Below, piece by piece: positions 48,793 to 61,576 of a stretch of 64,000 nt of DNA. A program made the translations under genes and the position numbers. The stretch comes from Hydractinia symbiolongicarpus (lineage: Eukaryota > Cnidaria > Hydrozoa > Anthoathecata > Hydractiniidae). Location: contig NC_079883.1 of the NCBI RefSeq assembly GCF_029227915.1, positions 32,180,001-32,244,000 on the forward strand. The letters are read 5' to 3'. The notes under the pieces are model-generated. The model had not been told where the DNA came from and did no database searches. It was given only the letters and a program-made list of their open reading frames with translations. Each line of letters begins with the position of its first letter. Positions within the stretch are counted from its first letter, which is position 1.

Positions 48793-51698
48793 TGAGACGC
48801 TTAATGAAAGGGGTTTAATGGCCGGCAAATGAAAACCCGCGATTTCCCGTAAATCACGGGCTTGGCTCGTATAGTCGAATGTATACAAAGAAAGTACCCT
48901 GTGAGTAAACTCATTTCCAGAACGATTTTTTAAATTATTTTTTCACCACTAAAACGCATGAGACTTGTAGTTTTCAAAAATGTTTTCATTTTTGATGAGA
49001 CGCTGAATAAAAGAAGTTTAATCGCCGGCAAACGAAAACCCACGATTTCCCGTAAATCCCGGGCTTGGCCCGTATAGTCAAAAGTATACAAAGAAAGTAC
49101 CCAGGGAGTAAACTCATTTCCCGAACGATTTTTTAAATTATTTTTTCTCCACTAAAACGCATGAGACTTGTAGTTTTCAAAAATGTTTTCATTTTTGATG
49201 AGACGCTTAATGAAAGGGGTTTAATCGCCGGCAAGTGAAAACCCGCGATTTCCCGTAAATCACGGGCTTGGCTCGTATAGTCGAATGTATACAAAGAAAG
49301 TACCCTGTGAGTAAACTCATTTCCAGAACGATTTTTTAAATTATTTTTTCACCACTAAAACGCATAAGACTTGTAGTTTTCAAAAATGTTTTCATTTGTG
49401 AGGAGACGCTGAATAAAAGAAGTTTAATCGCCGGCAAACGAAAACCCACGATTTCCCGTAAATCCCGGGCTTGGCCCGTATAGTCAAAAGTATACAAAGA
49501 AAGTACCCAGGGAGTAAACTCATTTCCCGAACGATTTTTCACATTATTTCTGCACCACTTTAACGAATGAGACTTGTAGCTTCCAAAAATGTTTTCATTT
49601 TTAATGAGACGCTTAATGACAGAGGTTTAATCGCCGGCAAACGAAATACCACGATTTCCCTAAATCCCGGGCTTGACCCGTATAGTCGAATGTTTACAAA
49701 GAAAGTACCCTGTGAGTAAACTCATTTCCAGAACGACTTTTTAAATTATCTTTTCATCACTAAAACGCATGAGACTTGTAGTTTTCAAAAATGATTTCAT
49801 TTTTGATGAGACGCTGAATAAAAGAAGTTTAATCGCCGGCAAACGAAAACCCAGGAAATTTTCCGTAAATCCCGGGCTTGGCCCGTATAGTCAAAAGTAT
49901 ACAAAGAAAGTACCCAGGTAGTAAACTCATTTCCAGAACGAGTTTTTAAATTATTTTTTCTCCACTAAAACGCATGAGACTTGTAGTTTTCAAAAATGTA
50001 TTCATTTTTAATGAGACGCTTAATGAAAGAGGTTTAATCGCCGGCAAACGAAATACCACGATTTCCCTAAATCCCGGGCTTGTCCCGTATAGTCGAATGT
50101 ATACAAAGAAAGTACCCTGTGAGTAAACTCATTTCCAGAACGATTTTTTTAATTATTTTTTCACCACTAAAACGCATAAGACTTGTAGTTTTCAAAAATG
50201 TTTTCATTTGTGAGGAGACGCTGAATAAAAGAAGTTTAATCGCCGGCAAACGAAAACCCACGATTTCCCGTAAATCCCGGGCTTGGCCCGTATAGTCAAA
50301 AGTATACAAAGAAAGTACCCAGGGAGTAAACTCATTTCCCGAACGATTTTTCACATTATTTCTGCACCACTTTAACGAATGAGACTTGTAGCTTCCAAAA
50401 ATGTTTTCATTATTAATGAGACGCTTAATGAAAGAGGTTTAATCGCCGGCAAACGAAATACCACAATTTCCCTAAATCCCGGGCTTGTCCCGTATAGTCG
50501 AATGTTTACAAAGAAAGTACCCTGTGAGTAAACTCATTTCCAGAACGACTTTTTAAATTATCTTTTCATCACTAAAGCGCATGAGACTTGTAGTTTTCAA
50601 AAATGATTTCATTTTTGAAGAGACGCTGAATAAAAGGAGTTTAATCGCCGGCAAACGAAAACACGCGGTTTCCCGTAAATCCCGGGCTTGGCCCGTATAG
50701 TTGAATGTATCTAAAGAAAGTACCCAGGGAGTAAACTGACTTCCCGAACGATTTTTTAAATTATTTCAGCACCACTAGAACGAATGAGACTTGTAGTTTT
50801 CAAAAATGTTTTCATTTTTAATGAGACGCTTAATGAAAGAGGTTTAATCGCCGACAAACGAAAAACCGCGATTTCCCGTAAACCCCGGGCTTGGCCCGTA
50901 TAGTCGAATGTATACAAAGAAAGTACCCTGTGAGTAAACTCATTTCGAGAGCGATTTTTTAAATTATTTTTTCACCACTAAAACGCATAAGACTTGTAGT
51001 TTTCAAAAATGTTTTCATTTTTGATGAGACGCTGAATAAAAGAAGTTTAATCGCCGGCAAACGAAAACCCAGGAAATTTCCCGTAAATCCCGGGCTTGGC
51101 CCGTATAGTCAAAAGTATACAAAGAAAGTACCCAGGGAGTAAACTCATTTCCAGAACGATTTTTTAAATTATCTTTTCACCACTAAAACGCATGAGACTT
51201 GTAGTTTTCAAAAATGATTTCATTTTTGATGAGAAGCTGAATAAAAGGAGTTTAATCGCCGGAAAACGAAAACTCGCGGTTTCCAGTAAATCCCGGGCTT
51301 GGCCCGTATAGTTGAATGTATCTAAAGAAAGTACCCAGGAAGTAAACTGATTTCCCGAACGATTTTTCAAATTATTTCTGCACCACTAGAACTAATGAGA
51401 CTTGTAGTTTTCAAAAATGTTTTCATTTTTAATGAGACGCTTAATGAAAGAGGTTTAATCGCCGACAATCGAAAACCCGCGATTTCCCGTAAATACCGGG
51501 CTTAGCCCGTATAGTCGAATGTATACAAAGAAAGTACCCAGGGAGTAAACTCATTTCCCGAACGATTTTTTAAATAATTATTTCTCCACTAAAACGCATG
51601 AGATTTGTAGTTTTCAAAAATGTTTTCATTTTTGATGAGACGCCTAATGAAAGGGGTTTAATCGCCGGCAAATGAAAACCCGCGATTTCCCGTAAATC

Positions 51699-51713
51699 AC
51701 GGGCTTGGCCCGT
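51699..51713. repeat. GC-rich inverted repeat inside the monomer (6-bp arms, TTG loop)
   Basis: ACGGGC and GCCCGT are exact reverse complements around TTG. This A-prime subtype has 6-bp arms. Ordinary monomers with CCCGGGCTTGGCCCG keep 5-bp arms. A related form at 51,497-51,509 has arms CGGGCT / AGCCCG around a single T. Domain-5 monomers reading CCGGACTCGGCCCG have lost the symmetry. An 11-bp deletion at about 33,919 removes exactly one arm plus the loop. Confidence 0.7.
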
Positions 51714-53003
51714 ATAGTCGAATGGATACAAAGAAAGTACCCTGTGAGTAAACTCATTTCCAGAACGATTTTTTAAATTATTTTTTCACCACTAAAACGC
51801 ATAAGACTTGTAGTTTTCAAAAATGTTTTCATTTTTAATGAGACGCTTAATGAAAGAGGTTTATTCGCCGGCAAACGAAATACCACGATTTCCCTAAATC
51901 CCGGGCTTGTCCCGTATAGTAGAATGTATACAAAGAAAGTACCCTGTGAGTAAACTCATTTCCAGAACGATTTTTTAAATTATTTTTTCACCACTAAAAC
52001 GCATAAGATTTGTAGTTTTCAAAAATGTTTTCATTTTTGATGAGACGCTTAATGAAAGGGGTTTAATCGCCGGCAAATGAAAACCCGCGATTTCCCGTAA
52101 ACCACGGGCTTGGCTCGTATAGTCGAATGTATACAAAGAAAGTACCCTGTGAGTAAACTCATTTCCAGAACGATTTTTTAAATTATTTTTTCACCACTAA
52201 AACGCATAAGACTTGTAGTTTTCAAAAATATTTTCATTTTTGATGAGACGCTGAATAAAAGAAGTTTAATCGCCGGCAAACGAGAACCCGCAATTTCCCG
52301 TAAATCCTGGGCTTCGCCCGTATAGTCGAATGTATACAAAGAAAGTACCCAGGGAGTAAACTCATTTCCCGACCAATTTTTAAATTATTTTTTCTCCACT
52401 AAAACGCATGATACTTGTAGTTTTCAAAAATGTTTTCATTTTTGATGAGACGTTTAATGAAAGGGTTTAATCGCCGGCAAATGAAAACCCGCGATTTCCC
52501 GTAAATCACGGGCTTGGCCCGTATAGTCGAATATATACAAAGAAAGTACCCTGTGAGTAAACTCATTTCCAGAACGATTTTTTAAATTATTTTTTCACCA
52601 CTAAAACGCATAAGACTTGTAGTTTTCAAAAATGTTTTCATTTGTGATGAGACGCTGAATAAAAGAAGTTTAATCGCCGGCAAACGAAAACCCACGATTT
52701 CCCGTAAATCCCGGGCTTGGCCCGTATAGTCAAAAGTATACAAAGAAAGTACCCAGGGAGTAAACTCCTTTCCCAAACGATTTTTTAAATTATTTCGTCA
52801 CCACTAAAACGCATGAGACTTGTAGTTTTCAAAAGTGTTTTCATTTTTGATGAGACGCTGAATAAAAGAAGTTTAATCCTCGGCAAACGAAAACCCGCGA
52901 TTTCCCGTAAATCCCGGGCTTGGTCCGTATAGTTAAATGTATCTAAAGAAAGTACCCAGGGAGTAAACTGATTTCCCGAACGATTTTTCAAATTATTTCT
53001 GCA

Positions 53004-55439
53004 CCACTATAACGAATGAGACTTGTAGTTTCCAAAAATGTTTTCATTTTTAATGAGACGCTTAATGAAAGAGGTTTAATCGCCCGCAAACGAAATACCA
53101 CGATTTCCGTAAATCCCGGGCTTCTCCCGTATAGTCGAATGTTTACAAAGAAAGTACCCTGTGAGTAAACTCATTTCCAGAACGATTTTTTAAATTATTT
53201 TTTCACCACTAAAACGCATAAGACTTGTAGTTTTCAAAAATGTTTTCATTTTTGATGAGACGCTGAATAAAAGAAGTTTAATCGCCGGCAAACGAAAACC
53301 CACGATTTCCCGTAAATCCCGGGCTTGGCCCGTATAGTCAAAAGTATACAAAGAAAGTACCCAGGAAGTAAACTCATTTCCCGAAAGATTTTTTAAATTA
53401 TTTTTTCTCCACTAAAACGCATGAGACTTGTAGTTTTCAAAAATGTTTTCATTTTTGATGAGACGCTTAATGAAAGGGGTTTAATCGCCGGCAAATGAAA
53501 ACCCGCGATTTCCCGTAAATCACGGGCTTGGCTCGTATAGTCGAATGTATACAAAGAAAGTACCCTGTGAGTAAACTCATTTCCAGAACGATTTTTTAAA
53601 TTATTTTTTCACCACTAAAACGCAGAAGACTTGTAGTTTTCAAAAATGTTTTCATTTGTGAGGAGACGCTGAATAAAAGAAGTTTAATCGCCGGCAAACG
53701 AAAACCCACGATTTCCCGTAAATCCCGGGCTTGGCCCGTATAGTCAAAAGTATACAAAGAAAGTACCCAGGGAGTAAACTCATTTCCCGAACGATTTTTC
53801 ACATTATTTCTGCACCACTTTAACGAATGAGACTTGTAGCTTCCAAAAATGTTTTCATTTTTAATGAGACGCTTAATGAAAGAGGTTTAATCGCCGGCAA
53901 ACGAAATACCACGATTTCCCTAAATCCCGGGCTTGACCCGTATAGTCGAATGTTTACAAAGAAAGTACCCTGTGAGTAAACTCATTTCCAGAACGACTTT
54001 TTAAATTATCTTTTCATCACTAAAACGCATGAGACTTGTAGTTTTCAAAAATGATTTCATTTTTGATGAGACGCTGAATAAAAGAAGTTTAATCGCCGGC
54101 AAACGAAAATCCAGGAAATTTTCCGTAAATCCCGGGCTTGGCCCGTATAGTCAAAAGTATACAAAGAAAGTACCCAGGTAGTAAACTCATTTCCAGAACG
54201 ATTTTTTAAATTATTTTTTCTCCACTAAAACGCATGAGACTTGTAGTTTTCAAAAATGTATTCATTTTTAATGAGACGCTTAATGAAAGAGATTTAATCG
54301 CCGGCAAACGAAATACCACGATTTCCCTAAATCCCGGGCTTGTCCCGTATAGTCGAATGTATACAAAGAAAGTACCCTGTGAGTAAACTCATTTCCAGAA
54401 CGATTTTTTAAATTATTTTTTCACCACTAAAACGCATAAGACTTGTAGTTTTCAAAAATGTTTTCATTTGTGAGGAGACGCTGAATAAAAGAAGTTTAAT
54501 CGCCGGCAAACGAAAACCCACGATTTCCCGTAAATCCCGGGCTTGGCCCGTATAGTCAAAAGTATACAAAGAAAGTACCCAGGGAGTAAACTCATTTCCC
54601 GAACGATTTTTCACATTATTTCTGCACCACTTTAACGAATGAGACTTGTAGCTTCCAAAAATGTTTTCATTTTTAATGAGACGCTTAATGAAAGAGGTTT
54701 AATCGCCGGCAAACGAAATACCACGATTTCCCTACATCCCGGGCTTGTCCCGTATAGTCGAATGTTTACAAAGAAAGTACCCTGTGAGTAAACTCATTTC
54801 CAGAACGACTTTTTAAATTATCTTTTCATCACTAAAACGCATGAGACTTGTAGTTTTCAAAAATGATTTCATTTTTGATGAGACGCTGAATAAAAGGAGT
54901 TTAATCGCCGGCAAACGAAAACACGCGGTTTCCCGTAAATCCCGGGCTTGGCCCGTATAGTTGAATGTATCTAAAGAAAGTACCCAGGGAGTAAACTGAT
55001 TTCCCGAACGATTTTTTAAATTATTTCAGCACCACTAGAACGAATGAGACTTGTAGTTTTCAAAAATGTTTTCATTTTTGATGAGACGCCTAATGAAAGG
55101 GGTTTAATCGCCGGCAAATGAAAACCCGCGATTTCCCGTAAATCACGGGCTTGGCCCGTATAGTCGAATGTATACAAAGAAAGTACCCTGTGAGTAAACT
55201 CATTTCGAGAGCGATTTTTTAAATTATTTTTTCACCACTAAAACGCATAAGACTTGTAGTTTTCAAAAATGTTTTCATTTTTGATGAGACGCTGAATAAA
55301 AGAAGTTTAATCGCCGGCAAACGAAAACCCAGGAAATTTCCCGTAAATCCCGGGCTTGGCCCGTATAGTCAAAAGTATACAAAGAAAGTACCCAGGGAGT
55401 AAACTCATTTCCAGAACGATTTTTTAAATTATCTTTTCA
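53004..55439 (+). repeat. Strict A/B dimer block (six 406-bp dimers)
   Basis: Twelve consecutive 203-bp monomers alternate strictly. Odd units carry TTAATGAAAG (or CTAATGAAAG), GTCGAATGTWTACAAAG and CTGTGAG. Even units carry GAATAAAAG, GTCAAAAGTATAC or GTTGAATGTATC, and CCAGG. The length is exactly 12 x 203 bp. Just after it come two class-B units in a row, which ends the alternation. Similar but less regular alternation occurs in parts of domains 1 and 4. Confidence 0.83.
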
Positions 55440-56062
55440 CCACTAAAACGCATGAGACTTGTAGTTTTCAAAAATGATTTCATTTTTGATGAGAAGCTGA
55501 ATAAAAGGAGTTTAATCGCCGGCAAACGAAAACTCGCGGTTTCCAGTAAATCCCGGGCTTGGCCCGTATAGTTGAATGTATCTAAAGAAAGTACCCAGGA
55601 AGTAAACTGATTTCCCGAACGATTTTTCAAATTATTTCTGCACCACTAGAACTAATGAGACTTGTAGTTTTCAAAAATGTTTTCATTTTTAATGAGACGC
55701 TTAATGAAAGAGGTTTAATCGCCGACAATCGAAAACCCGCGATTTCCCGTAAATACCGGGCTTAGCCCGTATAGTCGAATGTATACAAAGAAAGTACCTA
55801 GGGAGTAAACTCATTTCCCGAACGATTTTTTAAATAATTTTTTCTCCACTAAAACGCATGAGATTTGTAGTTTTCAAAAATGTTTTCATTTTTGATGAGA
55901 CGCCTAATGAAAGGGGTTTAATCGCCGGCAAATGAAAACCCGCGATTTCCCGTAAATCACGGGCTTGGCCCGTATAGTCGAATGTATACAAAGAAAGTAC
56001 CCTGTGAGTAAACTCATTTCCAGAACGATTTTTTAAATTATTTTTTCACCACTAAAACGCAT
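53155..56062 (+). repeat. Second copy of a 2.9-kb block (21-monomer, 4,260-bp offset from 48,895-51,802)
   Basis: Long runs match at exactly 4,260 bp, for example from CTCCACTAAAACGCATGAG at 49,147/53,407 and TTATTTCAGCACCACTAG at 50,761/55,021. Differences are roughly one per 100-150 bp. Examples are CAAGTG/CAAATG, CATAAG/CAGAAG, ATGAC/ATGAA, and a one-base T/A-run change near 50,149. Left of this, 48,256-48,490 matches 52,922-53,150 at 4,666 bp, so two monomers (48.49-48.89 kb) are missing from the second copy. The match ends where CATAAGACTTGTAG becomes CATTAGACTTCTAG. Confidence 0.82.
53409..53611 (+). repeat. Representative class-A satellite monomer (203 bp)
   Basis: This is the class-A reference unit, immediately followed by a class-B unit at 53,612-53,814. 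Class-A marks are GACGCTTAATGAAAG in the left half, and GTCGAATGTATACAAAG, ACCCTGTGAGTAAAC and CATTTCCAGAACG in the right half. The next monomer after a class-A right half usually begins CGCATAAGAC rather than CGCATGAGAC. This makes the classes phase-linked across the monomer boundary. This copy is the A-prime subtype, with AAAGGGGTTTAATCG, GGCAAATGAAAAC and AAATCACGGGC. Confidence 0.85.
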
Positions 56063-56820
56063 TAGACTTCTAGTGTTCAAAAATGTTTTCATTTTTGATG
56101 AGACGCTGAATAAAAGGAGTTTAATCGCCGGCAAACGAAAACCCGCGGTTGCCCGTAAATGCCGGGCTTGGCCCGTATAGTTGAATGTATCTAAAGAAAG
56201 TACCCAGGAAGTAAACTGATTTCCCGAACGATTTTTCAAATTATTTCTGCACCACTAGAACTAATGAGACTTGTAGTTTTCAAAAATGTTTTCATTTTTA
56301 ATGAGACGCTTAATGAAAGAGGTTTAATCGCCGACAATCGAAAACCCGCGATTTCCCGTAAATACCGGGCTTAGCCCGTATAGTCGAATGTATACAAAGA
56401 AAGTACCTAGGGAGTAAACTCATTTCCCGAACGATTTTTTAAATAATTTTTTCTCCACTAAAACGCATGAGATTTGTAGTTTTCAAAAATGTTTTCATTT
56501 TTGATGAGACGCCTAATGAAAGGGGTTTAATCGCCGGCAAATGAAAACCCGCGATTTCCCGTAAATCACGGGCTTGGCCCGTATAGTCGAATGTATACAA
56601 AGAAAGTACCCTGTGAGTAAACTCATTTCCAGAACGATTTTTTAAATTATTTTTTCACCACTAAAACGCATTAGACTTCTAGTGTTCAAAAATGTTTTCA
56701 TTTTTGATGAGACGCTGAATAAAAGGAGTTTAATCGCCGGCAAACGAAAACCCGCGGTTGCCCGTAAATGCCGGGCTTGGCCCGTATAAGTGAATGTATC
56801 TAAAGAAAGTACCCAGGGAG
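55600..56820 (+). repeat. 3-monomer HOR, 609-bp period, two copies
   Basis: GATTTTTCAAATTATTTC is at 55,621 and 56,230. The unit with GCCGACAATCG and CCGGGCTTAGCCCG, the A-prime unit with CGCCTAATGAAAGGGG, and the unit with TTCTAGTGTTC and GGTTGCCCG follow in both. The second copy ends as AGTACCCAGGGAGTAAAC with CCCAAACG, against CAGGAAG and CCCGAACG in the first. Confidence 0.8.
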
Positions 56821-58290
56821 TAAACTAATTTCCCAAACGATTTTTTAAATTATTTTGTCACCACTAAAACGCATGAGACTTGTAGTATTCAAAAGTGTTT
56901 TCATTTTTGATGAGACGCTGAATAAAAGAAGTTTAATCGCCGGGAAACGAAAAACCGCGATTTCCCGTAAATCCCGGGCTTGGCCCGTATAGTTGAATGT
57001 ATATAAAGAAAGTACCCAGGAAGTAAACTCATTTCCAGAACGATTTTTTAAATTATCTTTTCACCACTAAAACGCATGAGACTTGTAGTTTTCAAAAATG
57101 ATTTCATTTTTGATGAGAAGCTGAATAAAAGGAGTTTAATCGCCGGCAAACGAAAACTCGCGGTTTCCAGTAAATCCCGGGCTTGGCCCGTATAGTTGAA
57201 TGTATCTAAAGAAAGTACCCAGGAAGTAAACTGATTTCCCGAACGATTTTTCAAATTATTTCTGCACCACTAGAACTAATGAGACTTGTAGTTTTCAAAA
57301 ATGTTTTCATTTTTAATGAGACGCTTAATGAAAGAGGTTTAATCGCCGACAATCGAAAACCCGCGATTTCCCGTAAATACCGGGCTTAGCCCGTATAGTC
57401 GAATGTATACAAAGAAAGTACCTAGGGAGTAAACTCATTTCCCGAACGATTTTTTAAATAATTTTTTCTCCACTAAAACGCATGAGATTTGTAGTTTTCA
57501 AAAATGTTTTCATTTTTGATGAGACGCCTAATGAAAGGGGTTTAATCGCCGGCAAATGAAAACCCGCGATTTCCCGTAAATCACGGGCTTGGCCCGTATA
57601 GTCGAATGTATACAAAGAAAGTACCCTGTGAGTAAACTCATTTCCAGAACGATTTTTTAAATTATTTTTTCACCACTAAAACGCATTAGACTTGTAGTGT
57701 TCAAAAATGTTTTCATTTTTGATGAGACGCTGAATAAAAGGAGTTTAATCGCCGGCAAACGAAAACCCGCGGTTGCCCGTAAATCCCGGGCTTGGCCCGT
57801 ATAGTTGAATGTATCTAAAGAAAGTACCCAGGGAGTAAACTAATTTCCCAAACGATTTTTTAAATTATTTTGTCACCACTAAAACGCATGAGACTTGTAG
57901 TATTCAAAAGTGTTTTCATTTTTGATGAGACGCTGAATAAAAGAAGTTTAATCGCCGGGAAACGAAAACCCGCGATTTCCCGTAAATCCCGGGCTTGGCC
58001 CGTATAGTTGAATGTATATAAAGAAAGTACCCAGGAAGTAAACTCATTTCCAGAACGATTTTTTAAATTATCTTTTCACACTAAAACGCATGAGACTTGT
58101 AGTTTTCAAAAATGATTTCATTTTTGATGAGAAGCTGAATAAAAGGAGTTTAATCGCCGGCAAACGAAAACCCGCGGTTTCCAGTAAATCCCGGGCTTGG
58201 CCCGTATAGTTGAATGTATCTAAAGAAAGTACCCAGGAAGTAAACTGATTTCCCGAACGATTTTTCAAATTATTTCTGCACCACTAGAAC
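56205..58290 (+). repeat. 5-monomer HOR, 1,015-bp period, two copies
   Basis: Boundaries are about 56,205-57,220 and 57,221-58,290. TAGTATTCAAAAGTG is at about 56,883 and 57,898. TATATAAAG is at 57,000 and 58,015. The GAGAAGCTG unit with TTTCCAGTAAATCC follows in both. A one-base loss (TTCACACTAAA at about 58,076) shifts later spacing to 1,014 bp. Part of the same block (55,390-56,200) also matches 57,014-57,825 at 1,624 bp, so the events overlap. Confidence 0.78.
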
Positions 58291-61200
58291 TAATGAGACT
58301 TGTAGTTTTTAAAAATGTTTTCATTTTTGATGAGACGCCTAATGAAAGGGGTTTAATCGCCGGCAAATGAAAACCCGCGATTTCCCGTAAATCACGGGCT
58401 TGGCCCGTATAGTCGAATGTATACAAAGAAAGTACCCTGTGAGTAAACTCATTTCCAGAACGATTTTTTAAATTATTTTTTCACCACTAAAACGCATAAG
58501 ACTTGTAGTTTTCAAAAATGTTTTCATTTTTAATGAGACGCTTAATGAAAGAGGTTTAATCGCCGGCAAACGAAATACCACGATTTCCCTAAATCCCGGG
58601 CTTGTCCCGTATAGTCGAATGTATACAAAGAAAGTACCCTGTGAGTAAACTCATTTCCAGAACGATTTTTTAAATTATTTTTTCACCACTAAAACGCATA
58701 AGACTTGTAGTTTTCAAAAATGTTTTCATTTGTGAGGAGACGCTGAATAAAAGAAGTTTAATCGCCGGCAAACGAAAACCCACGATTTCCCGTAAATCCC
58801 GGGCTTGGCCCGTATAGTCAAAAGTATACAAAGAAAGTACCCAGGGAGTAAACTCATTTCCCGAACGATTTTTCACATTATTTCTGCACCACTTTAACGA
58901 ATGAGACTTGTAGCTTCCAAAAATGTTTTGATTTTTAATGAGACGCTTAATGAAAGAGGTTTAATCGCCGGCAAACGAAATACCACGATTTCCCTAAATC
59001 CCGGGCTTGTCCCGTATAGTCGAATGTTTACAAAGAAAGTACCCTGTGAGTAAACTCATTTCCAGAACGACTTTTTAAATTATCTTTTCATCACTAAAAC
59101 GCATGAGACTTGTAGTTTTCAAAAATGATTTCATTTTTGATGAGACGCTGAATAAAAGGAGTTTAATCGCCGACAAACGAAAACACGCAGTTTCCCGTAA
59201 ATCCCGGGCTTGGCCCGTATAGTTGAATGTATCTAAAGAAAGTACCCAGGGAGTAAACTGATTTCCCGAACGATTTTTTAAATTATTTCAGCACCACTAG
59301 AACGAATGAGACTTGTAGTTTTCAAAAATGTTTTCATTTTTAATGAGACGCCTAATGAAAGAGGTTTAATCGCCGACAAACGAAAAACCGCGATTTCCCG
59401 TAAATCCCGGGCTTGGCCCGTATAGTCGAATGTATACAAAGAAAGTACCCTGTGAGTAAACTCATTTCCAGAGCGATTTTTTAAATTATTTTTTCTACAC
59501 TAAAACGCATAAGACTTGTAGTTTTCAAAAATGTTTTCATTTTTGATGAGACGCTGAATAAAAGAAGTTTAATCTCCGGCAAACGAAAACCCAGGAAATT
59601 TCCCGTAAATCCCGGGCTTGGCCCGTATAGTCAAAAGTATACAAAGAAAGTACCCAGGGAGTAAACTCATTTCCAGAACGATTTTTTAAATTATCTTTTC
59701 ACCACTAAAACGCATGAGACTTGTAGTTTTCAAAAATGATTTCATTTTTGATGAGAAGCTGAATAAAAGGAGTTTAATCGCCGGCAAACGAAAACTCGCG
59801 GTTTCCAGTAAATCCCGGGCTTGGCCCGTATAGTTGAATGTATCTAAAGAAAGTACCCAGGAAGTAAACTGATTTCCCGAACGATTTTTCAAATTATTTC
59901 TGCACCACTAGAACTAATGAGACTTGTAGTTTTCAAAAATGTTTTCATTTTTGATGAGACGCCTAATGAAAGGGGTTTAATCGCCGGCAAATGAAAACCC
60001 GCGATTTCCCGTAAATCACGGGCTTGGCCCGTATAGTCGAATGTATACAAAGAAAGTACCCTGTGAGTAAACTCATTTCCAGAACGATTTTTTAAATTAT
60101 TTTTTCACCACTAAAACGCATAAGACTTGTAGTTTTCAAAAATGTTTTCATTTTTAATGAGACGCTTAATGAAAGAGGTTTAATCGCCGGCAAACGAAAT
60201 ACCACGATTTCCCTAAATCCCGGGCTTGTCCCGTATAGTCGAATGTATACAAAGAAAGTACCCTGTGAGTAAACTCATTTCCAGAACGATTTTTTAAATT
60301 ATTTTTTCACCACTAAAACGCATAAGACTTGTAGTTTTCAAAAATGTTTTCATTTGTGAGGAGACGCTGAATAAAAGAAGTTTAATCGCCGGCAAACGAA
60401 AACCCACGATTTCCCGTAAATCCCGGGCTTGGCCCGTATAGTCAAAAGTATACAAAGAAAGTACCCAGGGAGTAAACTCATTTCCCGAACGATTTTTCAC
60501 ATTATTTCTGCACCACTTTAACGAATGAGACTTGTAGCTTCCAAAAATGTTTTCATTTTTAATGAGACGCTTAATGAAAGAGGTTTAATCGCCGGCAAAC
60601 GAAATACCACGATTTCCCTAAATCCCGGGCTTGTCCCGTATAGTCGAATGTTTACAAAGAAAGTACCCTGTGAGTAAACTCATTTCCAGAACGACTTTTT
60701 AAATTATCTTTTCATCACTAAAACGCATGAGACTTGTAGTTTTCAAAAATGATTTCATTTTTGATGAGACGCTGAATAAAAGGAGTTTAATCGCCGACAA
60801 ACGAAAACACGCGGTTTCCCGTAAATCCCGGGCTTGGCCCGTATAGTTGAATGTATCTAAAGAAAGTACCCAGGGAGTAAACTGATTTCCCGAACGATTT
60901 TTTAAATTATTTCAGCACCACTAGAACGAATGAGACTTGTAGTTTTCAAAAATGTTTTCATTTTTAATGAGACGCCTAATGAAAGAGGTTTAATCGCCGA
61001 CAAACGAAAAACCGCGATTTCCCGTAAATCCCGGGCTTGGCCCGTATAGTCGAATGTATACAAAGAAAGTACCCTGTGAGTAAACTCATTTCCAGAGCGA
61101 TTTTTTAAATTATTTTTTCACCACTAAAACGCATAAGACTTGTAGTTTTCAAAAATGTTTTCATTTTTGATGAGACGCTGAATAAAAGAAGTTTAATCTC

Positions 61201-61576
61201 CGGCAAACGAAAACCCAGGAAATTTCCCGTAAATCCCGGGCTTGGCCCGTATAGTCAAAAGTATACAAAGAAAGTACCCAGGGAGTAAACTCATTTCCAG
61301 AACGATTTTTTAAATTATCTTTTCACCACTAAAACGCATGAGACTTGTAGTTTTCAAAAATGATTTCATTTTTGATGAGAAGCTGAATAAAAGGAGTTTA
61401 ATCGCCGGCAAACGAAAACTCGCGGTTTCCAGTAAATCCCGGGCTTGGCCCGTATAGTTGAATGTATCTAAAGAAAGTACCCAGGAAGTAAACTGATTTC
61501 CCGAACGATTTTTCAAATTATTTCTGCACCACTAGAACTAATGAGACTTGTAGTTTTCAAAAATGTTTTCATTTTT
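58040..61576 (+). repeat. 8-monomer HOR, 1,624-bp period (8 x 203), ~2.2 copies
   Basis: Landmarks repeat at 1,624 bp: 58,670/60,294 and 59,686/61,310. So do GAAATACCACG units, TTCAGCACCACTAG units, CATTTCCAGAGCG and ACCCAGGAAATTTCCCG. The third copy ends near 61,576, where CATTTTTGATGAGACGCC gives way to CATTTTTAATGAGACGCT. Differences are few, for example TTTTGATTTTTAATG at 58,929 and TTCTACACTAAA near 59,492. Confidence 0.84.
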
